A DNA stretch of 64,000 nucleotides from Firmicutes bacterium UBA6113 (GCA_002422545.1 DIWF01000036.1:204551-268550); one strand, 5' to 3'; positions 43,323 to 52,229 are shown, counted from the first letter of the stretch. Notes: generated from the sequence alone by a model not told the origin. Numbers and translations are program-made.

Positions 43323-43778
43323 TTAATTAACTTTTGAGTATAGGCATTCACCCATACCAGAAATATAGTTTAATAACCTTGTGTCATATAATGAATAATA
43401 CTTACTACTATATTCATCAGTAACATATATTTCCCCATCCCCAAATGCCATAAAATATATTGCCGTACCATTATTCATCTGTAATGTTATATCGATTGAA
43501 TCCGATATTGAAGTATGTTTTCCCGATATTTTCCTACAATCTCGTTCAGTAATATTACAACTGTTAAAAAAGTTAATAAATCCATTAAGTTCAGTAGTTG
43601 ATAATTCGTGACTTAATTTTCCTCCTATACGTGAATCTGAAACTTCCCCTGAGGTAATTTGATCCGTAGGCAATGTAATCTGTTTGTTGTATAAGTTATG
43701 TAGCTGCGTTCTATCGACAGTTATAAATATTAAAAAAACAATTATAATGGCTCCAAAAATAAATAGTTTTTTCTTCAT
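43323..43778 (-). CDS. Membrane-anchored extracytoplasmic protein
   Basis: A 151-residue protein with an N-terminal helix (KKLFIFGAIIIVFLIFITV) and an extracytoplasmic domain. The layout is like that of the 3926, 54793 and 56160 products: a short domain with ELNGFINFFNSC and a DEYSSKYYSLYD segment. Sequence identity to them is low. AAGGAG precedes the ATG. Function unknown. Confidence 0.5.
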   Translation of the reverse strand: MKKKLFIFGAIIIVFLIFITVDRTQLHNLYNKQITLPTDQITSGEVSDSRIGGKLSHELSTTELNGFINFFNSCNITERDCRKISGKHTSISDSIDITLQMNNGTAIYFMAFGDGEIYVTDEYSSKYYSLYDTRLLNYISGMGECLYSKVN

Positions 43779-43816
43779 ATACTAACTCCTTAAATACATC
43801 TAATAATATTTGAATA

Positions 43817-44248
43817 TTATTCACTGACAATTACAGCATCGAAGTGTGTTTCTTGTTCATTACTAAAAACCTTTATGGTATCAACATTTTCAGGCTTCTT
43901 AATTTTATATAAATGTCTGTTCTCAACTTCCTTATTTTCATAGTCATCAGCATATTTTTCACTGAAATTAATAACCAATGTTTTATCTTTAACTTTCATA
44001 CTTACATCGGCATAGTATGGTGTTTTTTCTCCTTGTACTACATTGTACCCATTCAAAAACAAATACACCTCATCTGTACCATTTTCATAAAGATAAATAC
44101 CATTCTTACTGTAAAAAGTACTCAAAGATGATTTAATTTCCCCGTTTGCATTATTTAGGTCTACTTTTGTAAATAATGAATCATTTTTATTACAACTTAT
44201 CATCACTAATAAGATAATGATTAAAATTGCAGACAGCTTTTTGCTCAA
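43817..44248 (-). CDS. Lipoprotein, unknown function
   Basis: A 143-residue protein with a lipoprotein signal (KLSAILIIILLVMISC; cysteine at about residue 19). The rest is a small beta-rich domain with no motif I know. The start is TTG with GGAGGG eight bases upstream. It lies 38 bases upstream of the 43323 gene and may be co-transcribed with it. Confidence 0.5.
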   Translation of the reverse strand: MSKKLSAILIIILLVMISCNKNDSLFTKVDLNNANGEIKSSLSTFYSKNGIYLYENGTDEVYLFLNGYNVVQGEKTPYYADVSMKVKDKTLVINFSEKYADDYENKEVENRHLYKIKKPENVDTIKVFSNEQETHFDAVIVSE

Positions 44249-44282
44249 CTATATTCCCTCCTTACCTAAAGTAACGCCTGTA

Positions 44283-44453
44283 TTATATTCTTACAGTAAA
44301 AATTAACAGTGTAGTTAATGAAATCAAAATTCTGAATATACCAAACAATCGTACATATGCTTTCCATTGACCAATATCAAAGTAAAAGATTGATGTTGCT
44401 GATACCAAAAGCAAAAATAATATTTCAGTTGCAACTGTTTTCTTATTTAGCAT
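44283..44453 (-). CDS. Small membrane protein (56 residues)
   Basis: An ATG nine bases after AGGAG opens a 56-residue frame with two hydrophobic segments (ATEILFLLLVSATSIFYF and RILISLTTLLIFTV) joined by GQWKAYVRLFG. It fills most of the gap 44249-44579. Function unknown. Confidence 0.55.
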   Translation of the reverse strand: MLNKKTVATEILFLLLVSATSIFYFDIGQWKAYVRLFGIFRILISLTTLLIFTVRI

Positions 44454-44579
44454 CAAACCATACTCCTAACTGATATGATTTTCTTACCTTACAATTTTCC
44501 ACTAAAGGCATATAATCTAAAAGTATAAATGAATCATATTTGTTACTGCTGCAATAGTCTGCTATTCACAAATAGAAAT

Positions 44580-45107
44580 TTATAAATGTATCCAGTATCT
44601 TTCGAGGTATACATTATCAGGCTTACAATAAATTGTACTTTCATATACTCCGCCATTAGCCAAAATGGTACGTTTACTACCTTCGTTTCCTTGAATACAC
44701 GTTATCAATACATCATCAAGCCCATATGCTTTACAAATTTTAAGACAATCAGAAAGCATATACTTAGCATAACCTTTTCTTCTTTCGTCAGGGCGTACTG
44801 AGTATCCAATATGACCACCATATTTTTCAAGAAATTCGTTGAAATAATGTCGAAATTGAATCATACCAACTATTTTATTATCTATTTCACGAACATAAAT
44901 GAATTGTTCACATGGAACCAAATTTTCAGGTACACTTTTTTCATTTTCACACCTTTGATTAAATTCCAGCCATTCTTTAATGTTTTCCATACGCCTCAAC
45001 GGACCTGTACCATCCATAGAACTGTTAGCCTCTAACATTTCTTTACGAAAGGCTTCAATATCACTTTCATAATAAAAACTTGGCTTAATTAGTACAAATT
45101 TATCCAT
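44580..45107 (-). CDS. GNAT family N-acetyltransferase
   Basis: A 175-residue GNAT. GHIGYSVRPDERRKGYAKYMLSDCLKIC around residues 97-124 is a full motif A with RRKGYA, and ITCIQGNEGSKRTILANGG is the final element. It resembles proteins annotated as YitI/acyltransferase in Bacillus. Substrate unknown. AGGGGGG precedes the ATG. Confidence 0.88.
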   Translation of the reverse strand: MDKFVLIKPSFYYESDIEAFRKEMLEANSSMDGTGPLRRMENIKEWLEFNQRCENEKSVPENLVPCEQFIYVREIDNKIVGMIQFRHYFNEFLEKYGGHIGYSVRPDERRKGYAKYMLSDCLKICKAYGLDDVLITCIQGNEGSKRTILANGGVYESTIYCKPDNVYLERYWIHL

Positions 45108-45142
45108 AATCCCCCCTGATTTTTTAACTTTAGATTTTTATA

Positions 45143-45829
45143 CTATTTTTCAATAAATTTAATTGTCTCTTCAATAATTCTATTAGTCTCTTCACCTTCA
45201 TTATATGCTTCAAAACCATGTTCACCTTTTGAATGTAATATAAACTCAACTTCACATCCTAAATTCCTGACTTCTTTAATAAAATTATCGTTACAATCAG
45301 CAGAATATACATCATCTAAAGATCCCATAGCTATAAAGAATTTTGGCAAACAGGATTTGTTAATCATCTTTATAATACTTGAATCTAGTTTTCCGTAATA
45401 AGTAATTATCTTATTTATAAATCCAGTATTTATTTCCATAATATTTTTAATGCCTATTTCTACCCCTGAAGAAAAAGCAAAAATATTTAAGTTGCTTATA
45501 TTTAATTTCAAATCATTGGAATTTTCAAAAAGAAAGTATATAAGATCTTTTATATCATCCGGACATTCTTCAGGCCTCCAATTAAATACAACTGTATTAA
45601 AACCAGAGGCCGCTAGAACTTTTCCCCATGATTGAAAAAGTTTAATGTCCTTAATATTTTCAATTGATAAACTGCCATGTACTACCACAACTGTAGGTAT
45701 ATTTAATACATCAGTGCTATTTGAGTAATACACATCCAGTTTCAATAACTTTTCATCACTTACTTTATAAATAACATCTTTTCTTTTTTCTACTAAATCC
45801 ATATTTGGACATTTATACAATAAATCCAT
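45143..45829 (-). CDS. Alpha/beta-hydrolase fold protein
   Basis: A 228-residue hydrolase. VVVVHGSLS is the oxyanion region, FAFSSGVEIG the nucleophile elbow (Ser in a non-standard FSSGV), and the catalytic Asp and His are likely in MGSLDDVYSADC and HSKGEHGFE. It resembles small esterase or dienelactone-hydrolase-like proteins. A nearly identical C-terminal piece, without most of the enzyme, lies at 60067-60315. AGGGGG precedes the ATG. Confidence 0.75.
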   Translation of the reverse strand: MDLLYKCPNMDLVEKRKDVIYKVSDEKLLKLDVYYSNSTDVLNIPTVVVVHGSLSIENIKDIKLFQSWGKVLAASGFNTVVFNWRPEECPDDIKDLIYFLFENSNDLKLNISNLNIFAFSSGVEIGIKNIMEINTGFINKIITYYGKLDSSIIKMINKSCLPKFFIAMGSLDDVYSADCNDNFIKEVRNLGCEVEFILHSKGEHGFEAYNEGEETNRIIEETIKFIEK

Positions 45830-45933
45830 ACCTTTATTCCCCCTTTTTATTTTCCTTTTTAACCTAATGCTATGCTCAATTACTCAACTATACAAATTGG
45901 AATTTGTGGTTCCTTTATGCTTATTTCTTGTGT

Positions 45934-46764
45934 TCATCCAATATTATCAAGAATTTCCTGATAGCGCTTCGTTGCCAATTCACTTGGTTTATTTTTTTCA
46001 CAGAAAGAGAACTTTGCCAATTTAGGAACGACACGCTCTACAACAATCTTCCCGTCAGCGAGTTTAGAACGCAATGCTTCAAAGGCTTCTAAGAAACGCG
46101 TATCTTCTTTCGCCCGATTATAAAACGATAAAACATAAACATACATAAAAAGGTTGTAATTGTTAAAAGGATATTCTACTTGCATAAACAATGTACCCAT
46201 TCCATAATGGCAAGGTCCAATCGGCTTTCTAATTGTCCAATGTTCCAATAAAAAGTCTACCGCTTTGTCAAGTTTAGGTTCCTTGTTGAGATAATCGCTG
46301 AAATGAAACGCGTTCAGCGCGGTAAGCGTAGGCATTGGGTTTGAATATTCTGTTTCAGGACCGTGCCCAAAAGAGAATTTATTACAACGCCAACCGCCGT
46401 CGGTATACTGCGTTTCAAGAAGGTGCCGGAGTGTTATTTGTATTCTGTCGTCTGAAACATAGCCCATACTGCAAAGCAGATGAGCGGCATTGGTAACATG
46501 GCAGGGAAGAATACCGCCAGTTGGATACAACTTAAAACGACCGTCCTTTGTCCAAGTACTGAAGAATAATTCCGATACTTCTTTCAATACTGTGTTTGAT
46601 GACTCTACGCCCAATTCTAACAGCATTAGCGCACTGTTATATGCCGAGAACGGAGAACCTTTTAACAAACGTTTGTCAGGCGTTGTCCAGTAATCGTATC
46701 CATTATCATATCTGCGTGACAGTATCGCCTCAACATCTGATAAATATTGTTTTTCAACCATCAT
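45934..46764 (-). CDS. Prenyltransferase/squalene-cyclase-like alpha-alpha-barrel protein
   Basis: A 276-residue, mainly alpha-helical protein with repeats of the terpenoid cyclase/protein prenyltransferase fold: ALMLLELGVESSNTVLKEV, HLLCSMGYVSDDRIQITLRHLLETQYTDGGWRC (a QW-like motif) and LTALNAFHFSDYL. No DXDD motif or signal peptide is seen, so it is not evidently a cyclase. Function unknown. AAGGA precedes two adjacent ATG codons. Confidence 0.65.
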   Translation of the reverse strand: MMVEKQYLSDVEAILSRRYDNGYDYWTTPDKRLLKGSPFSAYNSALMLLELGVESSNTVLKEVSELFFSTWTKDGRFKLYPTGGILPCHVTNAAHLLCSMGYVSDDRIQITLRHLLETQYTDGGWRCNKFSFGHGPETEYSNPMPTLTALNAFHFSDYLNKEPKLDKAVDFLLEHWTIRKPIGPCHYGMGTLFMQVEYPFNNYNLFMYVYVLSFYNRAKEDTRFLEAFEALRSKLADGKIVVERVVPKLAKFSFCEKNKPSELATKRYQEILDNIG

Positions 46765-46789
46765 TTAGTCACCATCCTTTATATAAATA

Positions 46790-46858
46790 AATTCCTATTT
46801 TTCGGTATGAATTATTGTTGTTTTGTAATTTATTACTGTTCCATACATTTTGAATTAT
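46790..46858 (-). repeat. Intergenic repeat, class A, long copy 2
   Basis: Reads ATTCAAAATGTATGGAACAG, then AAATTACAAAACAACAAT and TACCGAAAAATAGGAATTT on the minus strand. It aligns with 40689-40778 over about 65 bp, apart from a short deletion. Confidence 0.65.
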
Positions 46859-46867
46859 ACATCATAT

Positions 46868-47062
46868 CTATTTTTCATTTTTAATTGTATCGACTATTAT
46901 TATTGTGCATATTACTACTATTGCACATAATATTGATATAGCGCTTACTACAAGTCCTATCTCTCCAGGACCAGAACCAATGGCACTTCCAACATTTATA
47001 GATAAAAACTCTACAATCCAGAAAACTAAAAATCCTATAAAAATATAGCCAACATATTTCAT
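46868..47062 (-). CDS. Two-helix small membrane protein
   Basis: A 64-residue protein with membrane segments YVGYIFIGFLVFWIVEFL and GLVVSAISILCAIVVICTIIIV. I start at ATG 47062 with GGAG eight bases upstream. A frame 16 codons longer exists, but those codons are the class A intergenic repeat being read through, so I reject it. Function unknown. Confidence 0.5.
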   Translation of the reverse strand: MKYVGYIFIGFLVFWIVEFLSINVGSAIGSGPGEIGLVVSAISILCAIVVICTIIIVDTIKNEK

Positions 47063-47087
47063 TTTAAAATCTCCAATTATTGCATAT

Positions 47088-47113
47088 AGTATTTTACTGT
47101 TGCGTAACATTTA
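47088..47113 (-). repeat. Intergenic repeat, class A
   Basis: TTTAAATGTTACGCAACAG on the minus strand, followed by TAAAA. It matches the core at 40750-40778 and lies between the two small membrane-protein genes. Confidence 0.65.
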
Positions 47114-47132
47114 AACTTCAAATCAAAAGGAA

Positions 47133-47369
47133 TCATTGTGTATTCTTTTCAAATAGTCCCCATAATCCGATGAAAAAACCTATTATACCCAATATGCAAA
47201 ACGTAGTAAAAACAGGCATTAAATTTAATAAATTCAAGTATAACGGTAAACTTGATTGACCATTAATAGTACCATACTGGTTTTGTAATTGAAGTACTAC
47301 AAAGAGCATAGAAACTATACCAATTGTACTCGTTAACATGCAAAGGCCAGCAAATATTACTTTTTTCAT
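47133..47369 (-). CDS. Two-helix small membrane protein
   Basis: A 78-residue protein with helices IFAGLCMLTSTIGIVSMLFVV and VFTTFCILGIIGFFIGLWGLF. The start is ATG 47369 six bases after GGAGG; an outer in-frame ATG touches the ribosome binding site. Function unknown. Confidence 0.5.
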   Translation of the reverse strand: MKKVIFAGLCMLTSTIGIVSMLFVVLQLQNQYGTINGQSSLPLYLNLLNLMPVFTTFCILGIIGFFIGLWGLFEKNTQ

Positions 47370-47609
47370 ATACATCCTCCTTAGTATAAATATAATATTA
47401 ATAATATAGCTTTCTTAAAATATTGCATTTACTTATTCATATTTGACGTGTAAATGCACCCCCCAAAGAATTTGCTAATCTGCATAATTATATGTAAATT
47501 TATTGCTCCTTTATAAACTATTGATATTCAATCATTTATATATAATCTCATCTATTTATTGAGGAATTTTCAGTTCTATTGTTTTATTGTTACAGCCTAT
47601 CTATCAAAA

Positions 47610-47798
47610 CTACATTGTTTTTATTATTTCTATTAGTTTAAAAGCACTAAATACAGATAAAGGAATTATGATAAAAATTAAAATGAAAAGTTGTATAATA
47701 TTAGCTGTCGGTGAAATTGGAAAACTAAGAAGCGATAAAATTTTAAAATATATAATAAAGAAAATAAATGATAGGAAAAAAGATATAACAGAACGCAT
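47610..47798 (-). CDS. Two-helix small membrane protein (62 residues)
   Basis: GAGGGG lies eight bases before ATG 47798. The frame has two long hydrophobic segments (VISFFLSFIFFIIYFKILSLL and IIQLFILIFIIIPLSVFSAF) and the same orientation as all its neighbours. Function unknown. The remaining parts of the 47376-48202 gap hold only AT-rich sequence and a DUF1697 remnant next to the following gene. Confidence 0.5.
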   Translation of the reverse strand: MRSVISFFLSFIFFIIYFKILSLLSFPISPTANIIQLFILIFIIIPLSVFSAFKLIEIIKTM

Positions 47799-48165
47799 TA
47801 ATATCACCCCTCTAATATTAAGCCTATCTTGCTTGTGATTTTATTTTACAATTAACCCCTGCTCATAATCAATACTTTGGTTCCCTTACAAATAAATTGA
47901 TACTATTAATAATATACCATATTTCGCTAACTTAGTAAACATTGCTAAATAGTCAATATAACTAAGTTTGTGTCACTCTACTGACAATTCCTATCTATTC
48001 TATTTTCATGTAGATCTTTATTTTTGAATTTATTAAATCACATTTAACATTTTTGCATATAAAATTAACCCTCCAGAAACATTTTATCCTCCCAATGCCT
48101 ATATTTATTGTCTTAGTTAATTGATTAAATCTCCAGCATACAGTTGTCGATACATTCAAGTTATA

Positions 48166-48202
48166 ATACTATTAGCAAGCTTTGAATTACGAATACTTTT
48201 GA
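48166..48202 (-). pseudogene. C-terminal scrap of a DUF1697 gene
   Basis: Directly after the stop of the 48203 gene the minus strand reads codons for SIRNSKLAN followed by unrelated sequence. This matches HSIRNSKLANNL of the intact DUF1697 gene at 59463-60023. It is an isolated fragment of about 30 bp, so the match is suggestive rather than certain. Confidence 0.5.
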
Positions 48203-49255
48203 TTATTGCTTATTCATGGAGAACTTTAGGTTAAAATATGTTTCTTTCTCATCTTCGTATGGCAACAGATAGGATTGTGTTTCTTTATAGCCAGAATGCT
48301 CAATATCACAGATAAAGGTGATGCCAGCCTCCACAAAATTGTAGTCCTTAAAAGTGTTATTTTCGATTTGTTCAATTATTCGATTTGGAATTTTTGAAAA
48401 TATTATCATTTCATTTTGTGCGCCTGCAAAAGCGAGTGATGCCAAAACCATTTGCTTGTCATATGGACTAAGCATATTTTCATTATTTTTGATTTCAATT
48501 TCAAATGAAACATCTGTGATATATCCATTTTTCAATATAAAATGATACTCCGGATTTTCACTATGGCTGATATATATTACCGTACTGTCAGATTTTTTCT
48601 TTCTCCATTTCCCGGTCTCGTCCAAATATTCATCTCTAAAGTTAATGTCAAAATGTTGAGCATAATAATTGTAGTTTTCTACAAATTCTGCTATAGTTAA
48701 ATCACCCTTGTTGGGAGGAAGTAGCTGTGCAGATATTATCGCAAATAAAACAACGAATGAGCATACAGATGCACATACATAAAACACGCCTCGATACCAT
48801 TTCGTGTCCTTGATGGTGTAGGATATTGATTCATCCCATGGCAGAGTTTCATTCTCACTACACAAATTGTAGCTTTTCCAAAGGCGGATTAGTCCATAGA
48901 TTGGAATGTTGTATCCCATGCCATCTCCTATAACGCTCCAGGTTCGCTCTAACCCCTCTCCATAAGAAAGTCGACTGCCACCATGGTTTTCTATCCTAAG
49001 TCCAAAGATTGCCTTACCAGGTGTGGTCCTAAATAAATGGAGCCATAGTGGCTCTAAAACCAACATTATAACAAATGCCATGAAAGAATCAAGTAAGTTC
49101 TCTAAGCCGCTTCTTACCGCCACATTTACATGAAATATAAATGCAATAAAAGCTGACCAAAGTAAATTGTATATAATGAAGTCCATCGTTCTCGCTAAAT
49201 ATCTACGCCATGGGTGAAATACCTGAGGTGACTTTTCAATTTCATTTAACATCAT
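48203..49255 (-). CDS. RDD-family membrane protein
   Basis: A 350-residue protein. The RDD domain (HPWRRYLARTMDFIIYNLLWSAF at the start; TPGKAIFGLRIENHGG near residue 80) with helices at about residues 28-48, 58-75 and 170-190 is followed by a soluble C-terminal domain of some 150 residues with no known motif. RDD proteins are small membrane proteins of mostly unknown role. GGAGG precedes two adjacent ATG codons. Confidence 0.78.
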   Translation of the reverse strand: MMLNEIEKSPQVFHPWRRYLARTMDFIIYNLLWSAFIAFIFHVNVAVRSGLENLLDSFMAFVIMLVLEPLWLHLFRTTPGKAIFGLRIENHGGSRLSYGEGLERTWSVIGDGMGYNIPIYGLIRLWKSYNLCSENETLPWDESISYTIKDTKWYRGVFYVCASVCSFVVLFAIISAQLLPPNKGDLTIAEFVENYNYYAQHFDINFRDEYLDETGKWRKKKSDSTVIYISHSENPEYHFILKNGYITDVSFEIEIKNNENMLSPYDKQMVLASLAFAGAQNEMIIFSKIPNRIIEQIENNTFKDYNFVEAGITFICDIEHSGYKETQSYLLPYEDEKETYFNLKFSMNKQ

Positions 49256-49315
49256 ATCTGCCTCCTATCAACATCTGTAATAATTAACTTCATAATTTAT
49301 ATAAGATATTTCGCA

Positions 49316-49342
49316 TTATAATACTGATTCGTAACATTTGAA
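49316..49342 (-). repeat. Intergenic repeat, class A
   Basis: AATTCAAATGTTACGAATCAG followed by TATTATAAT on the minus strand. It lies 60-90 bp upstream of the RDD gene. The 49256-49744 gap also holds the truncated small gene at 49559 and nothing else clear. Confidence 0.65.
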
Positions 49343-49558
49343 TTATGCATATTAACATAATATAATGATTATGAAATATAATGCTCTTAATCATATAATT
49401 TGTATGGAAGTATTACTTTATACTATGCCATTTCAAGTCTTTATCTCTAAATTTAGTTGTTCCTAAAGGATACCCCTATCTATATAATTCTCTATTATCT
49501 TTAGATAATACTACTGTGTTGATATCATGTGAGAACAGTGCTTCATCTCAAACAAATG

Positions 49559-49651
49559 TTACCAATTCTCCATTAGAGTAATAAGTGTTATGATGACAAG
49601 TGCTATAATCTCAATCACCATACCAACCTTTGCTAACTTGTTAATATTCAT
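49559..49651 (-). CDS. Truncated paralogue of the small membrane protein at 59132-59380
   Basis: Starts at ATG 49651 and reads MNINKLAKVGMVIEIIALVI before diverging to a TAA after 30 residues. The first 20 codons and the upstream region are nearly the same as those of 59132-59380. It is either a broken copy or a functional one-helix version. Confidence 0.55.
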   Translation of the reverse strand: MNINKLAKVGMVIEIIALVIITLITLMENW

Positions 49652-49744
49652 AGTTTCTTTCTCCCTTTCTATTAAAGGGCTTGCTTATAATTCTATTTAT
49701 TTTCAATAAAGACTTTAACAAATCTTAATCTTGCGGAAACCATC

Positions 49745-50659
49745 TTAATACATGTAATTTGGAACATTCAAAACCTTCCCATTTCTTGTTATTTCTACAA
49801 TACTACCATTTGACCATTCTGGACTATTAAAAACAGGTTCACCGTTTTTATCTACTTCATTACGTAAAACTACATATTTATAATTAATACCATATTTATC
49901 TTGTATATTTGCATAGACTGTTAATACTTCATTAGCGCTTAGCTCAACTTCATCAATGATATCTGTAGTTATAAAGTTAGTTGCATGGCTTTCATTACTA
50001 AATTCTGATATATCAACTTCATCTTCTCTTAATGTGCTTCCATTTATATCATATACAATACTAACTTTTTCAGGCATAGTGTCATTTGTGTTAGTGATTC
50101 TAAGTTCTATGTTGCCACCCTTGTATATATGTTTACCATTACTATATTGTATACTTCCATTATAATGTCCTTCCAATTGCAACAAAAACTTATTATATAA
50201 ATCATAATATTCATCAATACTTTCTGTTCTTTGAATTCCATTCTGACTGATAACTACTTTTGGTTGAAATGTCTTAAAAATATCTATATCAACAGTTGCT
50301 TCAAAAGATGTTCCCTTTTTATTCAATATGAAACTTTCATCATTTAATTGGATATTTACTGTAAGTCCTTCTGAGTATTCTTTAGGCACAACGGTAAACT
50401 TAACTGATACTTTTAAACTATCCTTATCTAGACTATCACCAAATTCTATTTCATAACTATCAAGTAAACTACCCTGTTTTTCAAGAATAGAATTAATATT
50501 AGAATAAATATTTGATATTTCGTTATTATTTCTATTAATGCCTGACACAATTTGCTGATAATAATTGTCCATTGAACTTTTAAGATTATTTATTTGTAAT
50601 AAACAAAACATATTTATTATTAGTAATGCTATTATTATAAAATTTGAATACTTTTTCAT
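49745..50659 (-). CDS. Membrane-anchored extracytoplasmic protein
   Basis: A 304-residue protein with an N-terminal helix (NFIIIALLIINMFCLLQI), a coiled-coil-like segment (NNLKSSMDNYYQQIVSGINRNNNEISNIYSNINSILEKQ) and a long beta-rich extracytoplasmic region. The plan resembles the 2877 gene. Function unknown. GGAG precedes the ATG at some distance. Confidence 0.5.
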   Translation of the reverse strand: MKKYSNFIIIALLIINMFCLLQINNLKSSMDNYYQQIVSGINRNNNEISNIYSNINSILEKQGSLLDSYEIEFGDSLDKDSLKVSVKFTVVPKEYSEGLTVNIQLNDESFILNKKGTSFEATVDIDIFKTFQPKVVISQNGIQRTESIDEYYDLYNKFLLQLEGHYNGSIQYSNGKHIYKGGNIELRITNTNDTMPEKVSIVYDINGSTLREDEVDISEFSNESHATNFITTDIIDEVELSANEVLTVYANIQDKYGINYKYVVLRNEVDKNGEPVFNSPEWSNGSIVEITRNGKVLNVPNYMY

Positions 50660-50763
50660 CTTTTTTCTGACTCCTTATTATTATTAAAATTTATTTCGTA
50701 CTTTCTTATTGTTAATACGTCATTGTCCCCCTGAGTAAAATAATGAACATATCTTATTATTTT

Positions 50764-50806
50764 AAAAACAAATAATTTCCGTATTTATTTTCCTGCTTAC
50801 TGATAA
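50764..50806 (-). pseudogene. Internal scrap of a LigT-like gene
   Basis: The minus strand encodes ISKQENKYGNYLFLK followed by a stop, matching FSKQENKYGNYLFLN in the middle of the intact 2'-5' RNA ligase-like gene at 54196-54711. Nucleotide identity over about 43 bp is very high. It is an isolated fragment in the gap after the 50861 gene. Confidence 0.7.
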
Positions 50807-50860
50807 ATTACCTAAAGATTATTTTCAAACATATGAAAACTGCTCTTTTGAGAGAGCAAA

Positions 50861-51322
50861 CTATCTTGCATTCCTATGCAATTCATCTATAACTAGCTGC
50901 TCAACCCTGCCAAATGAAATATCTTTATTTTCGCCACTTAATATTAAGAAACTTTTTGATAAATCCTCAACCGTAGACTCTAATGTATTCATAAATTGAT
51001 TATAAGCAAAATCAAATTTTGGGTCATTTTCATCTTGTCCAAAAACTGAGTAAATAAGTTGTTCAATCATTTGGTCCATTCCCCATAATTTTAAATGAAG
51101 TAACTCATGTATTACTACTGCCTCTAAGTTTGTTTGTTTTGGATTATAATTATTTATCATTAATATGGCTTTTCTATCTGCCATATCGATCTTAATGTCC
51201 CCGGTTTTTCTCCACTCTGTAGAAACAATTTCATATCTAATATCCCAATCTCTTAACCTTAAAATATCTTGCCATTTTCTTAAATAAGTTTCTAATGATA
51301 TTTCATCAAATTTAATATCCAT
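50861..51322 (-). CDS. Putative zinc metallopeptidase (HExxH)
   Basis: A 153-residue cytosolic protein. The motif AVVIHELLHLKL near residues 76-87 has HELLH, and a downstream acidic DQMIEQLIYSV segment could complete the zinc site. It resembles small phage or SprT/ImmA-like peptidase domains but I cannot place it in one. I start at ATG 51322 with AGGGGTGA close by; the outer frame would begin in the DJ-1 remnant. Confidence 0.55.
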   Translation of the reverse strand: MDIKFDEISLETYLRKWQDILRLRDWDIRYEIVSTEWRKTGDIKIDMADRKAILMINNYNPKQTNLEAVVIHELLHLKLWGMDQMIEQLIYSVFGQDENDPKFDFAYNQFMNTLESTVEDLSKSFLILSGENKDISFGRVEQLVIDELHRNAR

Positions 51323-51332
51323 ATCTTCACCC

Positions 51333-51422
51333 CTAAATATGCCAAATATATTCAATTTTATCTGCTACTTGTTGTGCTGTTGTTTCGTCAAATAGTTTGC
51401 AGTTATTTTTATTATTTTTCAT
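51333..51422 (-). pseudogene. C-terminal scrap of a DJ-1/PfpI gene
   Basis: A 29-codon frame. Its last 21 codons (KLFDETTAQQVADKIEYIW) nearly equal the C-terminus of the intact DJ-1/PfpI gene at 61654-62226 (LFDETTAHQVADKIEYIW). The first 8 codons are new, and a GGGGG box stands before the ATG, so it might even be translated. It lies between the 50861 and 51515 genes. Confidence 0.75.
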
Positions 51423-51514
51423 ATTTCCCCCATTATAATAAATCAGTTCGAACTTGACTACTAATATGACATAATATTCTGCTAGCACAAACTTATTTGC
51501 TGTGACAGAGCCTT

Positions 51515-51991
51515 TTATATATTTAAAAATTCATATAGTTCTTTTGCTTCTTTCATAGAACTGCATAAAGTTATTCCAGATATGGGTTTCATGTTTTGTA
51601 TACGTTCAATAATTGTATCAGTAGGAAATATGAACTCTCGCATACAATTTGCTGCTTTAAATACATTCATATTTTTATCAATATAGCATATTACTGCTTT
51701 CAAATCTTCTAGATCACTAATATTACCGATAGTTCCAAAGTATCCGCCTTGATTATCTCTTGCAAATATATCAATTCTCGGAACAGCATAGAAATCTAAT
51801 TGAGGTATGCAATCGTCAAAGATAAAAAACACTCCACTTTTTTCTTCTATCATCAGATAGTCTTTTCTGTCTTTTATTGGCATACTGTATATAGTTGTTC
51901 CTGCTTGAACTATTTCTATCGGTTTTCCTTCTTCATCTTTGGCATAAATTGCAATGCATCCACTTTTTGTAGCATCTATGTACCGCTTCAT
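51515..51991 (-). CDS. Protein of unknown function
   Basis: A 158-residue soluble protein of mixed alpha/beta character. It contains RYIDATKSGCIAIYAKDEEGKPIEIV and ISGITLCSSMKEAKELYEFL, but I see no known motif or membrane segment. GGGGG precedes the ATG. It is a single-gene unit in the accessory region. Confidence 0.5.
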   Translation of the reverse strand: MKRYIDATKSGCIAIYAKDEEGKPIEIVQAGTTIYSMPIKDRKDYLMIEEKSGVFFIFDDCIPQLDFYAVPRIDIFARDNQGGYFGTIGNISDLEDLKAVICYIDKNMNVFKAANCMREFIFPTDTIIERIQNMKPISGITLCSSMKEAKELYEFLNI

Positions 51992-52229
51992 TAACCTTCC
52001 CCCTCGTATAAATCTTAAAGATTTAGTTTTGTTTTATAAATAATATTGAGACAATAATAATTTACATAATTAAAAATCCTGTAAAACTGTGCTTCTTTTA
52101 TGATAGCACGCTTAATTCGAATATTGCGTAATAATTTACGACGCAAATTGGAAGTTATCTTATTAAACATATATCCTATTTCCCATGTATCAAATTCTGC
52201 TTGCCCAAATACAAGTTTCTATTGATTTT

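Noticed and set aside
47587..47838. Plus-strand 83-codon frame in the 47.4-48.2 kb gap.
   Set aside because: It starts with TTG without a ribosome binding site, runs against all neighbours, and overlaps a minus-strand frame with a good ribosome binding site and clear membrane helices.
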